Under the pieces are notes generated by a model. That model ran no database searches and was not told where the DNA came from. It worked only from the letters and a program-made list of their open reading frames with translations. This document shows, in pieces, positions 16,212-25,489 of a stretch of 64,000 nucleotides of DNA. The stretch is from Bacillota bacterium (GTDB lineage: Bacteria; Bacillota; Clostridia; Lachnospirales; Lachnospiraceae): the NCBI GenBank assembly GCA_023390555.1, contig JAEWCQ010000016.1:248001-312000 (forward strand), read 5' to 3'. The translations under genes were made by a program, and so were the position numbers. Numbering within the stretch: the first letter of the stretch is position 1; each line of letters opens with the position of its first letter.

Positions 16212-16240
16212 AGCCCCATAATCTGGGGCTATTATTTTGC
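16212..16240 (+). terminator. Terminator after the zincin gene
   Basis: AGCCCCA (16212-16218) pairs with TGGGGCT (16224-16230) over a five-base loop and is followed by ATTATTTT. It lies about 20 bp after the zincin stop codon. Confidence 0.75.
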
Positions 16241-16267
16241 TCAAAAATCAAAGAAGGAGGATCCCCT

Positions 16268-16456
16268 ATGAACCAACAATCCGAAAAAGCCCTACTTAAC
16301 CTAGAAGAGTTTTGCTCATATCTAGGCATAGGAAAAACCAAAGCAAGAGAATTACTAAAAGACCCATCAAGCACATTTACCTTAAAAATCGGCAACCGAT
16401 ATTATGCCAATAAGAAGTTATTAGACAAATGGCTTGACCGGAACAGTGGGAATTAG
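16268..16456 (+). CDS. xis: Excisionase (Xis-like winged HTH)
   Basis: The 62-residue protein has the DNA-binding pattern of Tn916-type excisionases: LNLEEFCSYLGIGKTKAREL followed by a wing and KKLLDKWL. Xis bends DNA next to the att sites and directs the integrase to excise. An AGAAGGAGG site lies just upstream of the ATG. It precedes the integrase gene by 205 bp on the same strand, the usual order in Clostridial integrative elements. Confidence 0.9.
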   Translation: MNQQSEKALLNLEEFCSYLGIGKTKARELLKDPSSTFTLKIGNRYYANKKLLDKWLDRNSGN

Positions 16457-16459
16457 CCT

Positions 16460-16588
16460 ATGATGATTTTAGAGAGAATCCTTGAGAAGGTAATTCAACA
16501 GACGGTGTCTGTTATATTTAGTCAACTCATGAAAATTACAAATAAAAAATTAAATAATACAATCCAACCAGCCTGTTTTATAGTATAA
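16460..16588 (+). other. Short open frame between xis and int, doubtful
   Basis: A 42-codon frame begins MMILERILEKVIQQTVSVIF and ends at 16588. It has only a weak GGGAAT upstream and no family I recognise. It may be real, since elements of this type often hold a tiny gene here, but composition alone could explain it. Confidence 0.25.
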
Positions 16589-16661
16589 TAAGTCCATACA
16601 TTGCTATGTACTTACGATTCCTATAACGCAGGTTGTTTTCATTTATGAAAGGAGCCTGTAT

Positions 16662-17987
16662 ATGGGAAAAGATTTAAATGGCAAAGAACTGGGCATAGGA
16701 ATTATGCAGAGAAAAGATGGAAGATACGTTGGTCGTTTTACGAATCGTTTTGGACAGCGGCAGGAAGTAAAGAGCCGTGATCTCAAGGAGTTAAAGACGT
16801 TATTAAATACCGCAATCTATGAAGATACCAATCATATGAATCTTTGTAAAACGTCTATCACCTTAGATAAATGGTTCAAGACCTGGATGGAGCACTACAA
16901 AGAAAATACCATTTGTGCCAATACCAAGCGACGTTATATGGAAATCTATCGGATGCACATTTCACCAGTTCTGGGAAAAATGAAACTGCTGGACATTACA
17001 CAATTGCAGATTTTGCAGCTCCTAAAAAAGATGGATGCAAAGGGCTTACAGTTTGAGAGTCGAAACAAGGTTCGGATTTTGTTACAGGATATGTTTGATA
17101 AAGCCATGATTAACGACATGCTTTACAAGAATCCGGCAAAGGGCATCAAATTAGGCGCACATGATAAGAAGGAGCCAAGGGTACTTATACCAGAAGAACA
17201 GGCAAGTTTTTTCGAGTGTTCCAAGGGCACCTTTTATGACAATCTATTTGTCGTTGCCGTATCTACAGGGCTTAGACCTGGTGAGGTATGTGCATTAACT
17301 TTAAAAGATGTCGATTTTAAAGATTCTCTTATCCGTGTAAACAAAACCCTTGTATATCAGACCTTTGAAGGGGACGAAAAGAAGACCTTTCATTTTGACG
17401 ATCCAAAGACCAAATCAAGTAGAAGAGAAATTCCGATGAATCAACAATGCACATTGGCACTGAAAAAGCAGCTCATGCAACGAAATGTTGTCATGGGAAG
17501 AACTACGGCTAAGTCAATTGCGGGATTTGAGGAACTTATTTTTACCACAAAATATGGAACACCAATCAATACACAGACCTATTCCGATGCCATTAAGGCA
17601 GTTTTGGAAAATGCGAACCTATGCAGAGATGAGTTGGAGAAAATAGAATATTTCAGTCCCCATTGTTTCAGGCATACTTTTGCAACTAGATGCTTTGAGG
17701 CAGGAATTAAGCCAAAGACTGTGCAACAGTATCTGGGACATGCCACCTTGCAAATGACCATGGACTTATACACGCATGTGCTAAAGGAACATTCACAGGA
17801 GGAGATGACGAAGTTAGAAAAGGTTCTGGACTATACATTGGATGTTTCGGATGCTAGCATTCATGAAAGATTTGACAAATTCCAAGAGTCAGAAAATGAC
17901 ACGAACAAAGTTGTAAATAAGGACACTGATAAGTCAGCAAGTAAAAGCAAAAAGAACATCGTCTATCTGACTTCCGTAGCTACCTGA
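16662..17987 (+). CDS. int: Tyrosine recombinase / integrase
   Basis: The 441-residue protein has an N-terminal arm-binding domain (about 1-65), a core-binding SAM-like domain (about 70-160) and a catalytic domain with all active residues: R205 in STGLRPGEV, H334 and R337 in PHCFRH, H360 in LGHATL and Y370 in DLYTH. The layout is that of Tn916/Tn1545-family integrases. An AAAGGAGCC site precedes the ATG. A C-terminal tail of about 60 Asp/Lys/Ser-rich residues is longer than usual. It lies about 145 bp inside the right direct repeat and should catalyse site-specific insertion there. Confidence 0.96.
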   Translation: MGKDLNGKELGIGIMQRKDGRYVGRFTNRFGQRQEVKSRDLKELKTLLNTAIYEDTNHMNLCKTSITLDKWFKTWMEHYKENTICANTKRRYMEIYRMHISPVLGKMKLLDITQLQILQLLKKMDAKGLQFESRNKVRILLQDMFDKAMINDMLYKNPAKGIKLGAHDKKEPRVLIPEEQASFFECSKGTFYDNLFVVAVSTGLRPGEVCALTLKDVDFKDSLIRVNKTLVYQTFEGDEKKTFHFDDPKTKSSRREIPMNQQCTLALKKQLMQRNVVMGRTTAKSIAGFEELIFTTKYGTPINTQTYSDAIKAVLENANLCRDELEKIEYFSPHCFRHTFATRCFEAGIKPKTVQQYLGHATLQMTMDLYTHVLKEHSQEEMTKLEKVLDYTLDVSDASIHERFDKFQESENDTNKVVNKDTDKSASKSKKNIVYLTSVAT

Positions 17988-18011
17988 GAGAGCCAAAAAC
18001 TCCTAAGGAAA

Positions 18012-18031
18012 CACCTGAAAATCCTCAGGTG
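18012..18031 (+). terminator. Small hairpin after int
   Basis: CACCTGA (18012-18018) pairs with TCAGGTG (18025-18031) over six bases. There is no T tract; the sequence CCAAAATTGGAGTCAAA follows, which includes one of the putative arm sites. Confidence 0.4.
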
Positions 18032-18131
18032 CCAAAATTGGAGTCAAATTCAATGAAATTGGTGTTGGTGGTCTAAGAACCTAGATTCTACAAGCCCTTA
18101 CAAACTCAAACAAACACATGTTTGCACGTCT

Positions 18132-18256
18132 TATTATGTATATCAGGTAACGCCGTATGAGTTGTAGGAAATGGCTTGAAAAGCCTATATTTTAAGCGGT
18201 TTACAGCGATTTAGAAGTGTTTTTTCTTATCGTAAAATATCGTATGTTTTGGGGTC
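18132..18256 (+). repeat. Right copy of the 125-bp direct repeat (candidate att site)
   Basis: This matches 8461-8585 along its whole length, with identity over the final 43 bases (18214-18256). It contains the codons for YYVYQVTPYEL plus a stop, as does the left copy. Chromosomal sequence appears to resume at about 18257. Confidence 0.8.
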
Positions 18257-18470
18257 GATTCCTTTGTTGCTAATTGGGTTTATAATGACGGATGTTGTCA
18301 GGTCGCTTGGCTGTAATACTGCATTATTAATAACGCTTGATAATGAAAAACCTTACAATATTACAAAGATGTGTTCATATATTTCACCGGTTTATGCTTA
18401 TCCAGGTGAGTTTGAGATCGAGGCGATGGCTGCAGGGCAGTTAGAGTTATTTATGGAGAAGAGGAATTGA
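18249..18470 (+). pseudogene. Unrecognised gene fragment next to the right junction
   Basis: A frame open from the junction encodes, from about residue 13, MTDVVRSLGCNTALLITLDN and then a tail ending LELFMEKRN. It has no ribosome binding site near its apparent TTG start, which lies in the direct repeat. I read it as the C-terminal part of a gene whose 5' end is missing, perhaps through the island insertion. I do not recognise the family, and the next gene is convergent. Confidence 0.4.
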
Positions 18471-18512
18471 AAACTTATATAGGAAGAACTATGCAAAGGG
18501 TGCACTTTGCAA

Positions 18513-19492
18513 TCATTTCGCTTTATACTTGCTTCTAAAAGCAGAAGGAGATAGGCCGTAGCGCTCTTTGAATTTTTTGTTGAGCCAGGTTCGGTTTGTT
18601 ATTCCCACATCATAAGCCAAATCTGATATATTTCGATTTGTTTCAAGCAGCAATTGACTTAACTTTTGAAGGCGAAAGGTATGAACTATTTCAGTAAAAC
18701 TAATGCCTGAATATTTTTTTATGAGTATTGATAAATAGGAATTACTATAGTTAAAGTGACTGGCTACTTCTTTTAAGGTAACGTTTTTATAATGATCGTT
18801 AATATAATCAATAATTTCTGAAATATTATTATTTCCCAATTCTTTTTTGCTTGCTGTATAAATGTAGTCTTGATGAATTCGTGATAATTCTATCAAAAAG
18901 GCTGAAAGAATGAAATTCAGCATTTCATTCTTATAAAAATTATTAATATAACTTTGCTCAATAATTTGATTCGTCAAGGATATGAGAGAAGTATTCTGAT
19001 TGTTGGAAAAATGAATATAATTATTTTTAATTTTATGATTGGCAATTGATTCCAAAAAAAATCAAATATATAATCATTTGCAGGTATATAAATAAGATGA
19101 AAGTATGTACTTTTAAAATAGTCCGTGTTGATCATAATGTAATAAATGATATTACGACTTAGGTCAACGGCTTCTATTCGATGTTTAGCCTGTAAATTTA
19201 AAAGGCATATATCATTTTCTTCTAAAGTGACCTCAGTGTCATCGATATGTATTTTCAAACTTCCCTTGTAAACATATACAAATTCAAAAAAGTTATGAAA
19301 ATGATTCGAAACAACTTGGTCAATCAAGTGCGGAAATATATTTACATAAGATTTACTCACAGAGAAATCATCCCAGACAGCAATATAATTCGGTGGGATG
19401 TCAGGATTGGTACAAGTATGTTCGATTGAAGTATGCTTTTTTGAAGTATTGTATTGATTGTAATCATCATTGAAATATTTAATTAGATCCAT
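18513..19492 (-). pseudogene. AraC family regulator split by a one-base frameshift in a T tract
   Basis: The N-terminal frame (from the ATG at 19492, with GGAGG upstream) encodes a cupin-type sensor with HNFFEFVYVYKG and LEENDICLLN. The C-terminal frame, down to 18513, encodes a double helix-turn-helix AraC domain with LKEVASHFNYSNSYLSILIKK and a final RYGLSPSAFRSKY. The frames join in DFFLESIANH at about 19055, where a run of eight T's on the coding strand would restore the frame if it were nine. It diverges from the MDR dehydrogenase, its likely target. It may be a pseudogene, a phase-variable gene or a sequencing error. Confidence 0.85.
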
Positions 19493-19765
19493 TTAGTGCC
19501 TCCATGTAACTACAATATATCATAAAAGATATTTGAAAACAAAGAAAACATTATGAGATGATACATAAGACAGTACGATTTGTTATCGTAAATATAAGAA
19601 AATTCATTTAAGATTATAATAAAGTATAAAATGTCAAAAAGATTATTTTGAAGTGCTCGGTCAATTAATCAGATGAAACCATATGATTTATGGATGATTT
19701 GTTAATCATAAGTTGAACAACAGAATTTTATTAAGTGAAAATGAGACACGAAAGGAAGGAAAATA

Positions 19766-20746
19766 ATGTTAGCATTAGTATTAGAAAAAGGTGGATCAAT
19801 CGATGGACTTAAAGAAAGAGAGATTGAAAAACCCCAAATTAAAGAAGATGAATTATTAATAAAAGTACGTGGAGTAGCTTTAAATCCATCTGATTATCAG
19901 ACTGCAGAATATTTAAGTGGGGATTCCCCAAATATAGTTCTTGGGTTGGATGTTGCGGGAGTTGTTGAGCAGGTAGGAAGTGCGGTTAAAAATTTAAAAC
20001 AGGGTGATCGTGTATTTTATATTCGAGAAATCAATAATCCGAATGGTGGATTTGCAGAGTATGCAGTTTCCCCTGAGCGCTTTACTTGCAAAATTCCGAA
20101 TGAAATTTCTTTTACTGAAGCGGCGGCACTTCCAGGAGCTGGATTTACAGCTTACCATATTATGTTTCAAAGATTTCATTTGAAAGAGAAAAGTACAATT
20201 TTAATTCATGGAGGTGCAGGTGGAGTAGGAAGTTATGCTGTTCAGTTAGCAAAGCTTCATCAACTTAAAGTAATTGTTACTTGTCTTGGAAGAGATATTG
20301 AATATGTCAAAGAAATGGGGGCAGATATAGCGATTGACTTTCGAAAAGAAGACGTCTATGGAAGAGTTATGGAAGAAACAGGTTATCGAGGTGTTGATTA
20401 TATTATAAGTTCAATTGGGCCAGAAGGGGCAACGAAAGATCTGGAGGTATTAGGTTTTGGCGGTGAAATAGCTGTAACGGCTGGCTTTCCTGATTTTGAA
20501 CAATGGAAGTTCTATGATAAAGGAATTACCGTACATGAAATAGCATTTGGAAATCATCTGACAAATTCGAGTCCAATGGCACAACAAGTACCGCAATTAA
20601 TTGCTAAGGATTTAAGTAAGCTTGTGAGCGAAAGAAAAATAAATGTACCGAAAACAACATCCATAACATTGAGCGAGATTCCTCTTTGGTTGAAAAAAAT
20701 GAAAGCTGGGGAGGTTGTTGGAAAGGTAGTTGCTGAAATGAAATAG
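19766..20746 (+). CDS. Zinc-less MDR alcohol dehydrogenase / quinone oxidoreductase
   Basis: The 326-residue protein belongs to the medium-chain dehydrogenase superfamily. It has the N-terminal GroES-like fold with VALNPSDYQ and VLGLDVAGVVEQVG, and the Rossmann motif HGGAGGVGSYAVQLAK (about 146-161). The cysteine and histidine zinc ligands of classical alcohol dehydrogenases are missing, as in quinone oxidoreductases, which use NADPH on quinones or enones. The ATG follows GAAAGGAAGG. It diverges from the AraC-type gene, suggesting inducible expression. The substrate is unknown. Confidence 0.9.
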   Translation: MLALVLEKGGSIDGLKEREIEKPQIKEDELLIKVRGVALNPSDYQTAEYLSGDSPNIVLGLDVAGVVEQVGSAVKNLKQGDRVFYIREINNPNGGFAEYAVSPERFTCKIPNEISFTEAAALPGAGFTAYHIMFQRFHLKEKSTILIHGGAGGVGSYAVQLAKLHQLKVIVTCLGRDIEYVKEMGADIAIDFRKEDVYGRVMEETGYRGVDYIISSIGPEGATKDLEVLGFGGEIAVTAGFPDFEQWKFYDKGITVHEIAFGNHLTNSSPMAQQVPQLIAKDLSKLVSERKINVPKTTSITLSEIPLWLKKMKAGEVVGKVVAEMK

Positions 20747-20783
20747 TCAGGAGCAAGTACTTTTTTATAAATAATAAAGAGAT

Positions 20784-20828
20784 AGGTCTTCTATGATAGA
20801 ACTTAAAATCATAGAAGACCTTTTTTTT
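20784..20828 (+). terminator. Strong terminator after the MDR dehydrogenase
   Basis: Perfect 14-bp arms AGGTCTTCTATGAT (20784-20797) and ATCATAGAAGACCT (20808-20821) are followed by a run of T's. This is a textbook intrinsic terminator. Confidence 0.92.
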
Positions 20829-20972
20829 GTCTCTCTAAAAATAGTGGATGTAACTAATTTTTCCAAGATGCCTTTTCTCCAAATCTATTGTTTTGAACTT
20901 CAATATGCTCATAAGAAGAAAATGGATGAGTGGTTGGAAATGCAGATAGAGTACAGATAAATTATTCGATTT

Positions 20973-21143
20973 ATGTTGAGCGTAAATATCGGCAAAGGCC
21001 GGCGGTTTCACCTCAATAAAATATATCCGGATATCGTTACGTTCCAGAATCTGGACCTGGATCCTAATAACAGTAAATCAATTGTATTTTTTATATCCAG
21101 CTTGTATATTGAACTTATGGATACGTATCTAAATAAAAATTAA
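20973..21143 (+). other. Unrecognised 56-codon open frame upstream of the alpha-glucoside operon
   Basis: This frame begins MLSVNIGKGRRFHLNKIYPD and ends MDTYLNKN at 21143, 15 bp before the PTS gene. It lacks a convincing ribosome binding site. It may be the 3' relic of a lost gene. The remainder of 20829-21158 shows nothing else that I can name. Confidence 0.3.
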
Positions 21144-21158
21144 TAAAGGAGAAGAACC

Positions 21159-22742
21159 ATGAAGGAAAAAATCTCTGAATCTATGCAAAAATTTTCACGA
21201 GCTGTTATTCTTCCTGTAAAATTCATGGCCGTAATGGGGTTATTTTTAGCTTTCTCAGTCATTTTTCAGCTGAAATTCATGCCATCATTTGTGCAGGCGT
21301 TTGGTAGTCTGATTAGCAGTATGATGAATGGAATGCTGAATAATTTATCACTGATTTTTTGTGTTGGGATTGCCGTCTCTTTAGCAAACAAAAAAAAGAT
21401 GGAAGCAGCTTTAATTGCATTGATATCATTTTTATTTTTCTTAGCCGCGAACAATGCATGGCTGACAATGAAAGATATGCTTGCTGTAAGTGGGGAAATG
21501 GGCTTATACGGAACTGGACAGGGAACTGTACTGGGATTTCAAGTTGTTGATATGAATGTTTTTTTGGGTATGATGATTGGGTGTCTGGTTGGATATTTGC
21601 ATAATAAATTTTCAGATCGAAAGTTTCCGGCAATCTTTAGTATCTATGGGGAAGCTCGTCTGACCTTTATGATATTGATTCCAGTCATTTTGTTTTTAGC
21701 AATTGTTCTGTGTTATATCTGGCCGGTTGTAAACGGATGGATTAGTTCACTATCAACAATCATTTTAACGACTGGATTACTGGGCGTATTTATCTATTCG
21801 TTTGGAAATCGTTTTTTAATCCCGACCGGACTGCATCATTTGCTCTGGATGCCGTTTTGCTTTACAGCCATAGGGGGAACAGCACAAATCAACGGACAGG
21901 TATATACGGGAGCTGTCAATATTCTTTATGCAGAGATGGCAAATGCAGGATCAATTACACAATTGGATGACTCTTTACGATTTGCGACCTTTGGTTTTGC
22001 CAAAATATTTGCTTCAGTTGGAATAGCATTGGCTTTGATTTATTGCGCGGATAAAAAAAGAAAAAATGAAGTAAAGGGAATGGTGCTTCCGTCAATGTTT
22101 GTTGCATCCATTGCTGGAATAACAGAACCGCTGGATTTTACATTTTTATTTGTATCACCGTTATTATGGCTTGTTCACAGTTTGCTGACCGCTTTTTCAG
22201 AAACGATACTTTGGGCATTAGGAGCCAGGACATATATGCTATATGGCCTCATTGATACAGCAGTTGTCAATTCTGTTTTTGGTCCGAATGTAACGAAATT
22301 TTATATTGTAATTCTCATTGGGCTTATTATGAGCGGCGTATGGTTTATTACATTTGTATTTTTAATTAAAAAATTTAATATCAAAACGCCTGGAAGAGAA
22401 GATCAGATTGTGATTGCAGAAAATCATGTAGATGCAAGTTTCATTAATTCAGTCGAGGATAGCAAGGTTCCGGACAAGGAAGATGAAGATACAAACAGTT
22501 TTGATGAAAAATTAATCATTGAAGGATTAGGCGGTGAACAGAATATTGAGCTGGTAACAAATTGTTTCACACGTCTGAGAATAACAGTAAAAGATTCCGA
22601 CAAAGTGGAAAAAGCAAAATTAGAAGCGGTTAAAAAATCCAAGGGTATTGTCATGAATGGGAAAAATGTTCAGGTCATAATCGGTATGGATGTTCAAACA
22701 GTCAAAGAAAAGGTATGTAGTCTATTAGGAATGAATGAATAA
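21159..22742 (+). CDS. PTS EIICB, alpha-glucoside/maltose type
   Basis: The 527-residue protein has an N-terminal IIC membrane domain (about 1-410) with roughly ten hydrophobic segments and GITEPLDFTFLFVSPLLW, and a C-terminal IIB domain (about 445-527) with the phosphorylated cysteine in NCFTRLRITV. It imports and phosphorylates a glucoside, taking phosphate from an EIIA encoded elsewhere. The GH4 6-phospho-alpha-glucosidase gene follows 16 bp later, which points to maltose or another alpha-glucoside. An AAAGGAGAAG site precedes the ATG. Confidence 0.93.
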   Translation: MKEKISESMQKFSRAVILPVKFMAVMGLFLAFSVIFQLKFMPSFVQAFGSLISSMMNGMLNNLSLIFCVGIAVSLANKKKMEAALIALISFLFFLAANNAWLTMKDMLAVSGEMGLYGTGQGTVLGFQVVDMNVFLGMMIGCLVGYLHNKFSDRKFPAIFSIYGEARLTFMILIPVILFLAIVLCYIWPVVNGWISSLSTIILTTGLLGVFIYSFGNRFLIPTGLHHLLWMPFCFTAIGGTAQINGQVYTGAVNILYAEMANAGSITQLDDSLRFATFGFAKIFASVGIALALIYCADKKRKNEVKGMVLPSMFVASIAGITEPLDFTFLFVSPLLWLVHSLLTAFSETILWALGARTYMLYGLIDTAVVNSVFGPNVTKFYIVILIGLIMSGVWFITFVFLIKKFNIKTPGREDQIVIAENHVDASFINSVEDSKVPDKEDEDTNSFDEKLIIEGLGGEQNIELVTNCFTRLRITVKDSDKVEKAKLEAVKKSKGIVMNGKNVQVIIGMDVQTVKEKVCSLLGMNE

Positions 22743-22758
22743 AAAGGTGGGATAAATC

Positions 22759-24093
22759 ATGGAATTAAAAAAACAATCTGTAGTAATTGCTGGTGGAGGT
22801 AGCACATACACCGCAGGTATCGTTATGATGTTAATTAATAATCGGAATAAGTTCCCATTGCGTAAGCTGAAGTTTTACGATAATGACCCCGAAAGACAAG
22901 ACATCGTTGCGAAAGCCTGCGAAGTCATTGTACGTGAACGGGCACCTGAAATAGAATTTTTAGCTACTACAAAACCGGAAGAAGCCTTTACGGATGTTGA
23001 TTTTGTTATGGCTCACATCCGGGTCGGCGGGTTGAAAATGAGGGAAAAAGATGAGAAAATCCCATTGAAATATAACGTTGTCGGGCAGGAAACATGCGGA
23101 CCCGGTGGGATGGCCTACGGTATGAGATCTATTCCGGGAGTGATCGAAATCATTGATTATATGGAGAAATATTCAAAGAATGCTTGGATGTTAAATTATT
23201 CAAATCCGGCTTCTATTGTTGCCGAAGCAACGCGGATTCTAAGGCCGAATGCAAAAATTATAAATATCTGCGATATGCCGGTAGCAATTAAAAAATCCTT
23301 TGCTGATATTCTGGGTCTAGAGGATGAAAATGAAATCATTGATCGCTATTATGGTTTAAATCATTTTGGATGGTGGACCGACCTTAGAGACAGGGATGGA
23401 AATGATCTGAAACCAGATTTAGAAAAGCATGTTGCAAAATATGGATATGCAGAAAAAGAAGAAGGAAATCCTTTGCTGGAGGAGTCCAGCTGGCTGGATA
23501 CTTTTTCAAAGGCAAAAGATTCGTATGCACTTGATCCGGATACATTGCCAAACACCTATTTGAAGTATTACCTTTATCCAGATTATGTTGTTGCACATAC
23601 CGATCCGAATTATACACGTGCAAATGAAGTCATGGATCATCGCGAGAAAAATATATTTGCGGAATGTAAAAAAATATCTGAGACGCAGACAGCGAAAGAC
23701 ACAACAATCCAGGCAGGAGAGCATGCAGAATTTATCGTCCGCCTGGCAGGGGCATTGGCATTTAATACATCTGAAAGAATGCTGCTTATCGTACGAAATA
23801 ACGGAGCCATTTCAAATATAGATAAGGATGCCATGGTAGAGGTTCCGTGTATTGTAAGTAAATATGGATATGAACCGCTTTGTATGGGAGAAATCCCGGA
23901 TTTTCAGCGGGGAATGATCCAACAGCAGGTATCCGCTGAGAAACTTGTCGTTCAAAGTTATATTGAAAAATCTTATCAAAAGTTATGGCAGGCATTTACT
24001 TTATCTAAAACAGTTCCGAGTGCAAAAGTCGCAAAAGAAATATTAGATGAAATGATAGAAGCGAATAAACAATGGTGGCCTGTGTTGAGCTAA
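22759..24093 (+). CDS. 6-phospho-alpha-glucosidase, GH4
   Basis: The 444-residue protein has the GH4 NAD-binding N-terminus VVIAGGGSTYTAG, the GQETCGPGGMAYG motif, NYSNPASI, and ICDMPVAI; the CDMP signature marks the alpha-glucosidase branch (GlvA/MalH). The enzyme needs NAD and a divalent metal and splits the phosphorylated disaccharide delivered by the PTS into glucose and glucose 6-phosphate. An AAAAGGTGGG site precedes the ATG. A terminator follows directly, so this and the PTS gene form a two-gene operon. Confidence 0.95.
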   Translation: MELKKQSVVIAGGGSTYTAGIVMMLINNRNKFPLRKLKFYDNDPERQDIVAKACEVIVRERAPEIEFLATTKPEEAFTDVDFVMAHIRVGGLKMREKDEKIPLKYNVVGQETCGPGGMAYGMRSIPGVIEIIDYMEKYSKNAWMLNYSNPASIVAEATRILRPNAKIINICDMPVAIKKSFADILGLEDENEIIDRYYGLNHFGWWTDLRDRDGNDLKPDLEKHVAKYGYAEKEEGNPLLEESSWLDTFSKAKDSYALDPDTLPNTYLKYYLYPDYVVAHTDPNYTRANEVMDHREKNIFAECKKISETQTAKDTTIQAGEHAEFIVRLAGALAFNTSERMLLIVRNNGAISNIDKDAMVEVPCIVSKYGYEPLCMGEIPDFQRGMIQQQVSAEKLVVQSYIEKSYQKLWQAFTLSKTVPSAKVAKEILDEMIEANKQWWPVLS

Positions 24094-24100
24094 GCAAAAA

Positions 24101-24130
24101 AATGAAGCGGGAAATTCCCGCTTCATTTTT
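24101..24130 (+). terminator. Terminator after the alpha-glucoside operon
   Basis: AATGAAGCGGGAA (24101-24113) pairs with TTCCCGCTTCATT (24115-24127), with a tight loop, and is followed by TTT. The A run upstream makes it potentially bidirectional. Confidence 0.88.
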
Positions 24131-24201
24131 GGGTTTTCCTATTATATAATGGTTTCAAGGCATCATTTCAATCATGTATTAATTTGTACAGGGGGAATAC
24201 C

Positions 24202-24975
24202 ATGAGATTTATTGACTTGGTTCATCAACATTATCAAGAATTAAATAATACGGATTTAATAATGAGTCAATACGTTGCTGACCATCCCAAACTGATAACA
24301 AAAATGAGCACGTTGGAATTTTCAAAAGAATGTCATTATTCAAAATCATCCGTAATAAGGTTTTCACAAAAATTAGGTTTCACGGGCTTTAGTGAACTTC
24401 GTAATTTTTTAAAATGGCAGGAGGATGAAGATCTGTTTGAAAAAGATTTGACTTTTAAAAATATGATTTACCAATCCATCGACCAGACAATCGCCTATAA
24501 TGAAACAGCGAGCTGGGAACCAATTTACGAAAAAATCACAAGATCAGATCGCATTTTTGTTATGTCCACTGGAGTTACGCAGCATAGTCAGGCGGATGAG
24601 TTTATTCGCCTTTTTTTGCTGATAGGAAAAATGGTTCAATCTATTCCGGCTTCATCACAATCAAATGAATTTAAAAGAATTGTCGAAAATTTAAAAGAAA
24701 ACGATATGATTTTTGTTTTTTCATTATCAGGAGAAAATTCACATTTGGAAAATGTATTGAATACATTGTCTATTCGTCACGCAATTGTAGTTTCTGTCAC
24801 AAGTCTTCAAAATAACTGGCTTTCAAAAAGAGCAGATTATAATTTATACGCGGCGACAAATAGAAGCCCCATACCAAAGGACTGGTGGTTACAAACAGCT
24901 TCTTCATTTTTTGTTTTAATCGAATTATTTGCCTTTGGTTATGTTGATTATCTCAAACTGAATGAAAAGAAATAA
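24202..24975 (+). CDS. RpiR/MurR family transcriptional regulator
   Basis: The 257-residue protein has an N-terminal HTH_6 domain (about 1-80) with TLEFSKECHYSKSSVIRFSQ and KLGFTGFSELRNFL, and a SIS sugar-phosphate-binding domain (about 105-240) with RIFVMSTG and FVFSLSGENSH. RpiR regulators sense phosphosugars, and this one lies right after the alpha-glucoside operon, like GlvR/MalR in other Firmicutes. The ATG at 24202 has AGGGGGAA upstream. It probably controls the preceding operon. Confidence 0.92.
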   Translation: MRFIDLVHQHYQELNNTDLIMSQYVADHPKLITKMSTLEFSKECHYSKSSVIRFSQKLGFTGFSELRNFLKWQEDEDLFEKDLTFKNMIYQSIDQTIAYNETASWEPIYEKITRSDRIFVMSTGVTQHSQADEFIRLFLLIGKMVQSIPASSQSNEFKRIVENLKENDMIFVFSLSGENSHLENVLNTLSIRHAIVVSVTSLQNNWLSKRADYNLYAATNRSPIPKDWWLQTASSFFVLIELFAFGYVDYLKLNEKK

Positions 24976-25022
24976 AATAATAAATGCAAATGCCTTTGTT
25001 TTGCCGGTTTCCGGATAGAACT

Positions 25023-25454
25023 CTAATTTGCATGTTCCTTTGATAAATATTTCATTGCTAATTCTTCACGCAGATCGGGAACATTCGTTGTTCCCTTTTC
25101 TTTGGCAATACGGTAATAGTCGCATTTGTAATTGATTCTGGCAAGAGAATCCTGTAATAATGCGATTTGTTTTTCAGTCTTCTCTTTTTGTTTCAGGAAA
25201 AGCTGATAACGTAGTTCAATCGTAGAATCGCCATCTTCACACCATTCAAAAAAAGTCTTGATATCTTTCAGTGGCATGCCGGTTGTTTTTAGGCATTCAA
25301 TCATATTGAGACATTCAATATCAGTTTCATCAAATACACGAATGTTTCCGGATGTTCGATTTACTAAAGGGAGCAATCCCTCTTTGTCATAATAACGAAG
25401 CGTTGAAATAGATATATTTAACATTTCGGATACTTCACCGATGGAATACGTCAT
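25023..25454 (-). CDS. MerR family transcriptional regulator
   Basis: The 143-residue protein has the MerR winged helix (1-70) with YSIGEVSEMLNISISTLRYY and DKEGLLP, then a coiled-coil dimer helix (about 85-125). The C-terminal effector region is short, and the only cysteines are scattered, so it belongs with electrophile or redox sensors such as AdhR. A GGGAGGTAAC site precedes the ATG at 25454. It diverges from the Fe-alcohol dehydrogenase gene, whose promoter has the 19-bp spacer of MerR targets. Confidence 0.92.
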   Translation of the reverse strand: MTYSIGEVSEMLNISISTLRYYDKEGLLPLVNRTSGNIRVFDETDIECLNMIECLKTTGMPLKDIKTFFEWCEDGDSTIELRYQLFLKQKEKTEKQIALLQDSLARINYKCDYYRIAKEKGTTNVPDLREELAMKYLSKEHAN

Positions 25455-25489
25455 AGTTACCTCCCAAGAAAAAAATTTTAAAAAAACTA

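Larger units (their letters stand above)
8543..18256. mobile_element. Integrated genomic island with tyrosine integrase and a defence operon
   Basis: The island is bounded by direct repeats and carries, in order, arm-type repeats, a DUF6061 gene, a nested hairpin, iterons, a Lamassu/ABC-3C-like operon, a zincin, an excisionase and a tyrosine integrase. The middle part (about 9.8-16.2 kb) is visibly more A+T-rich, with codon use unlike the flanking genes, a sign of recent transfer. No relaxase, coupling protein, conjugation or capsid gene is present, so it would need help to move between cells. The exact crossover point within the identical 43 bp is not fixed. Confidence 0.8.
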
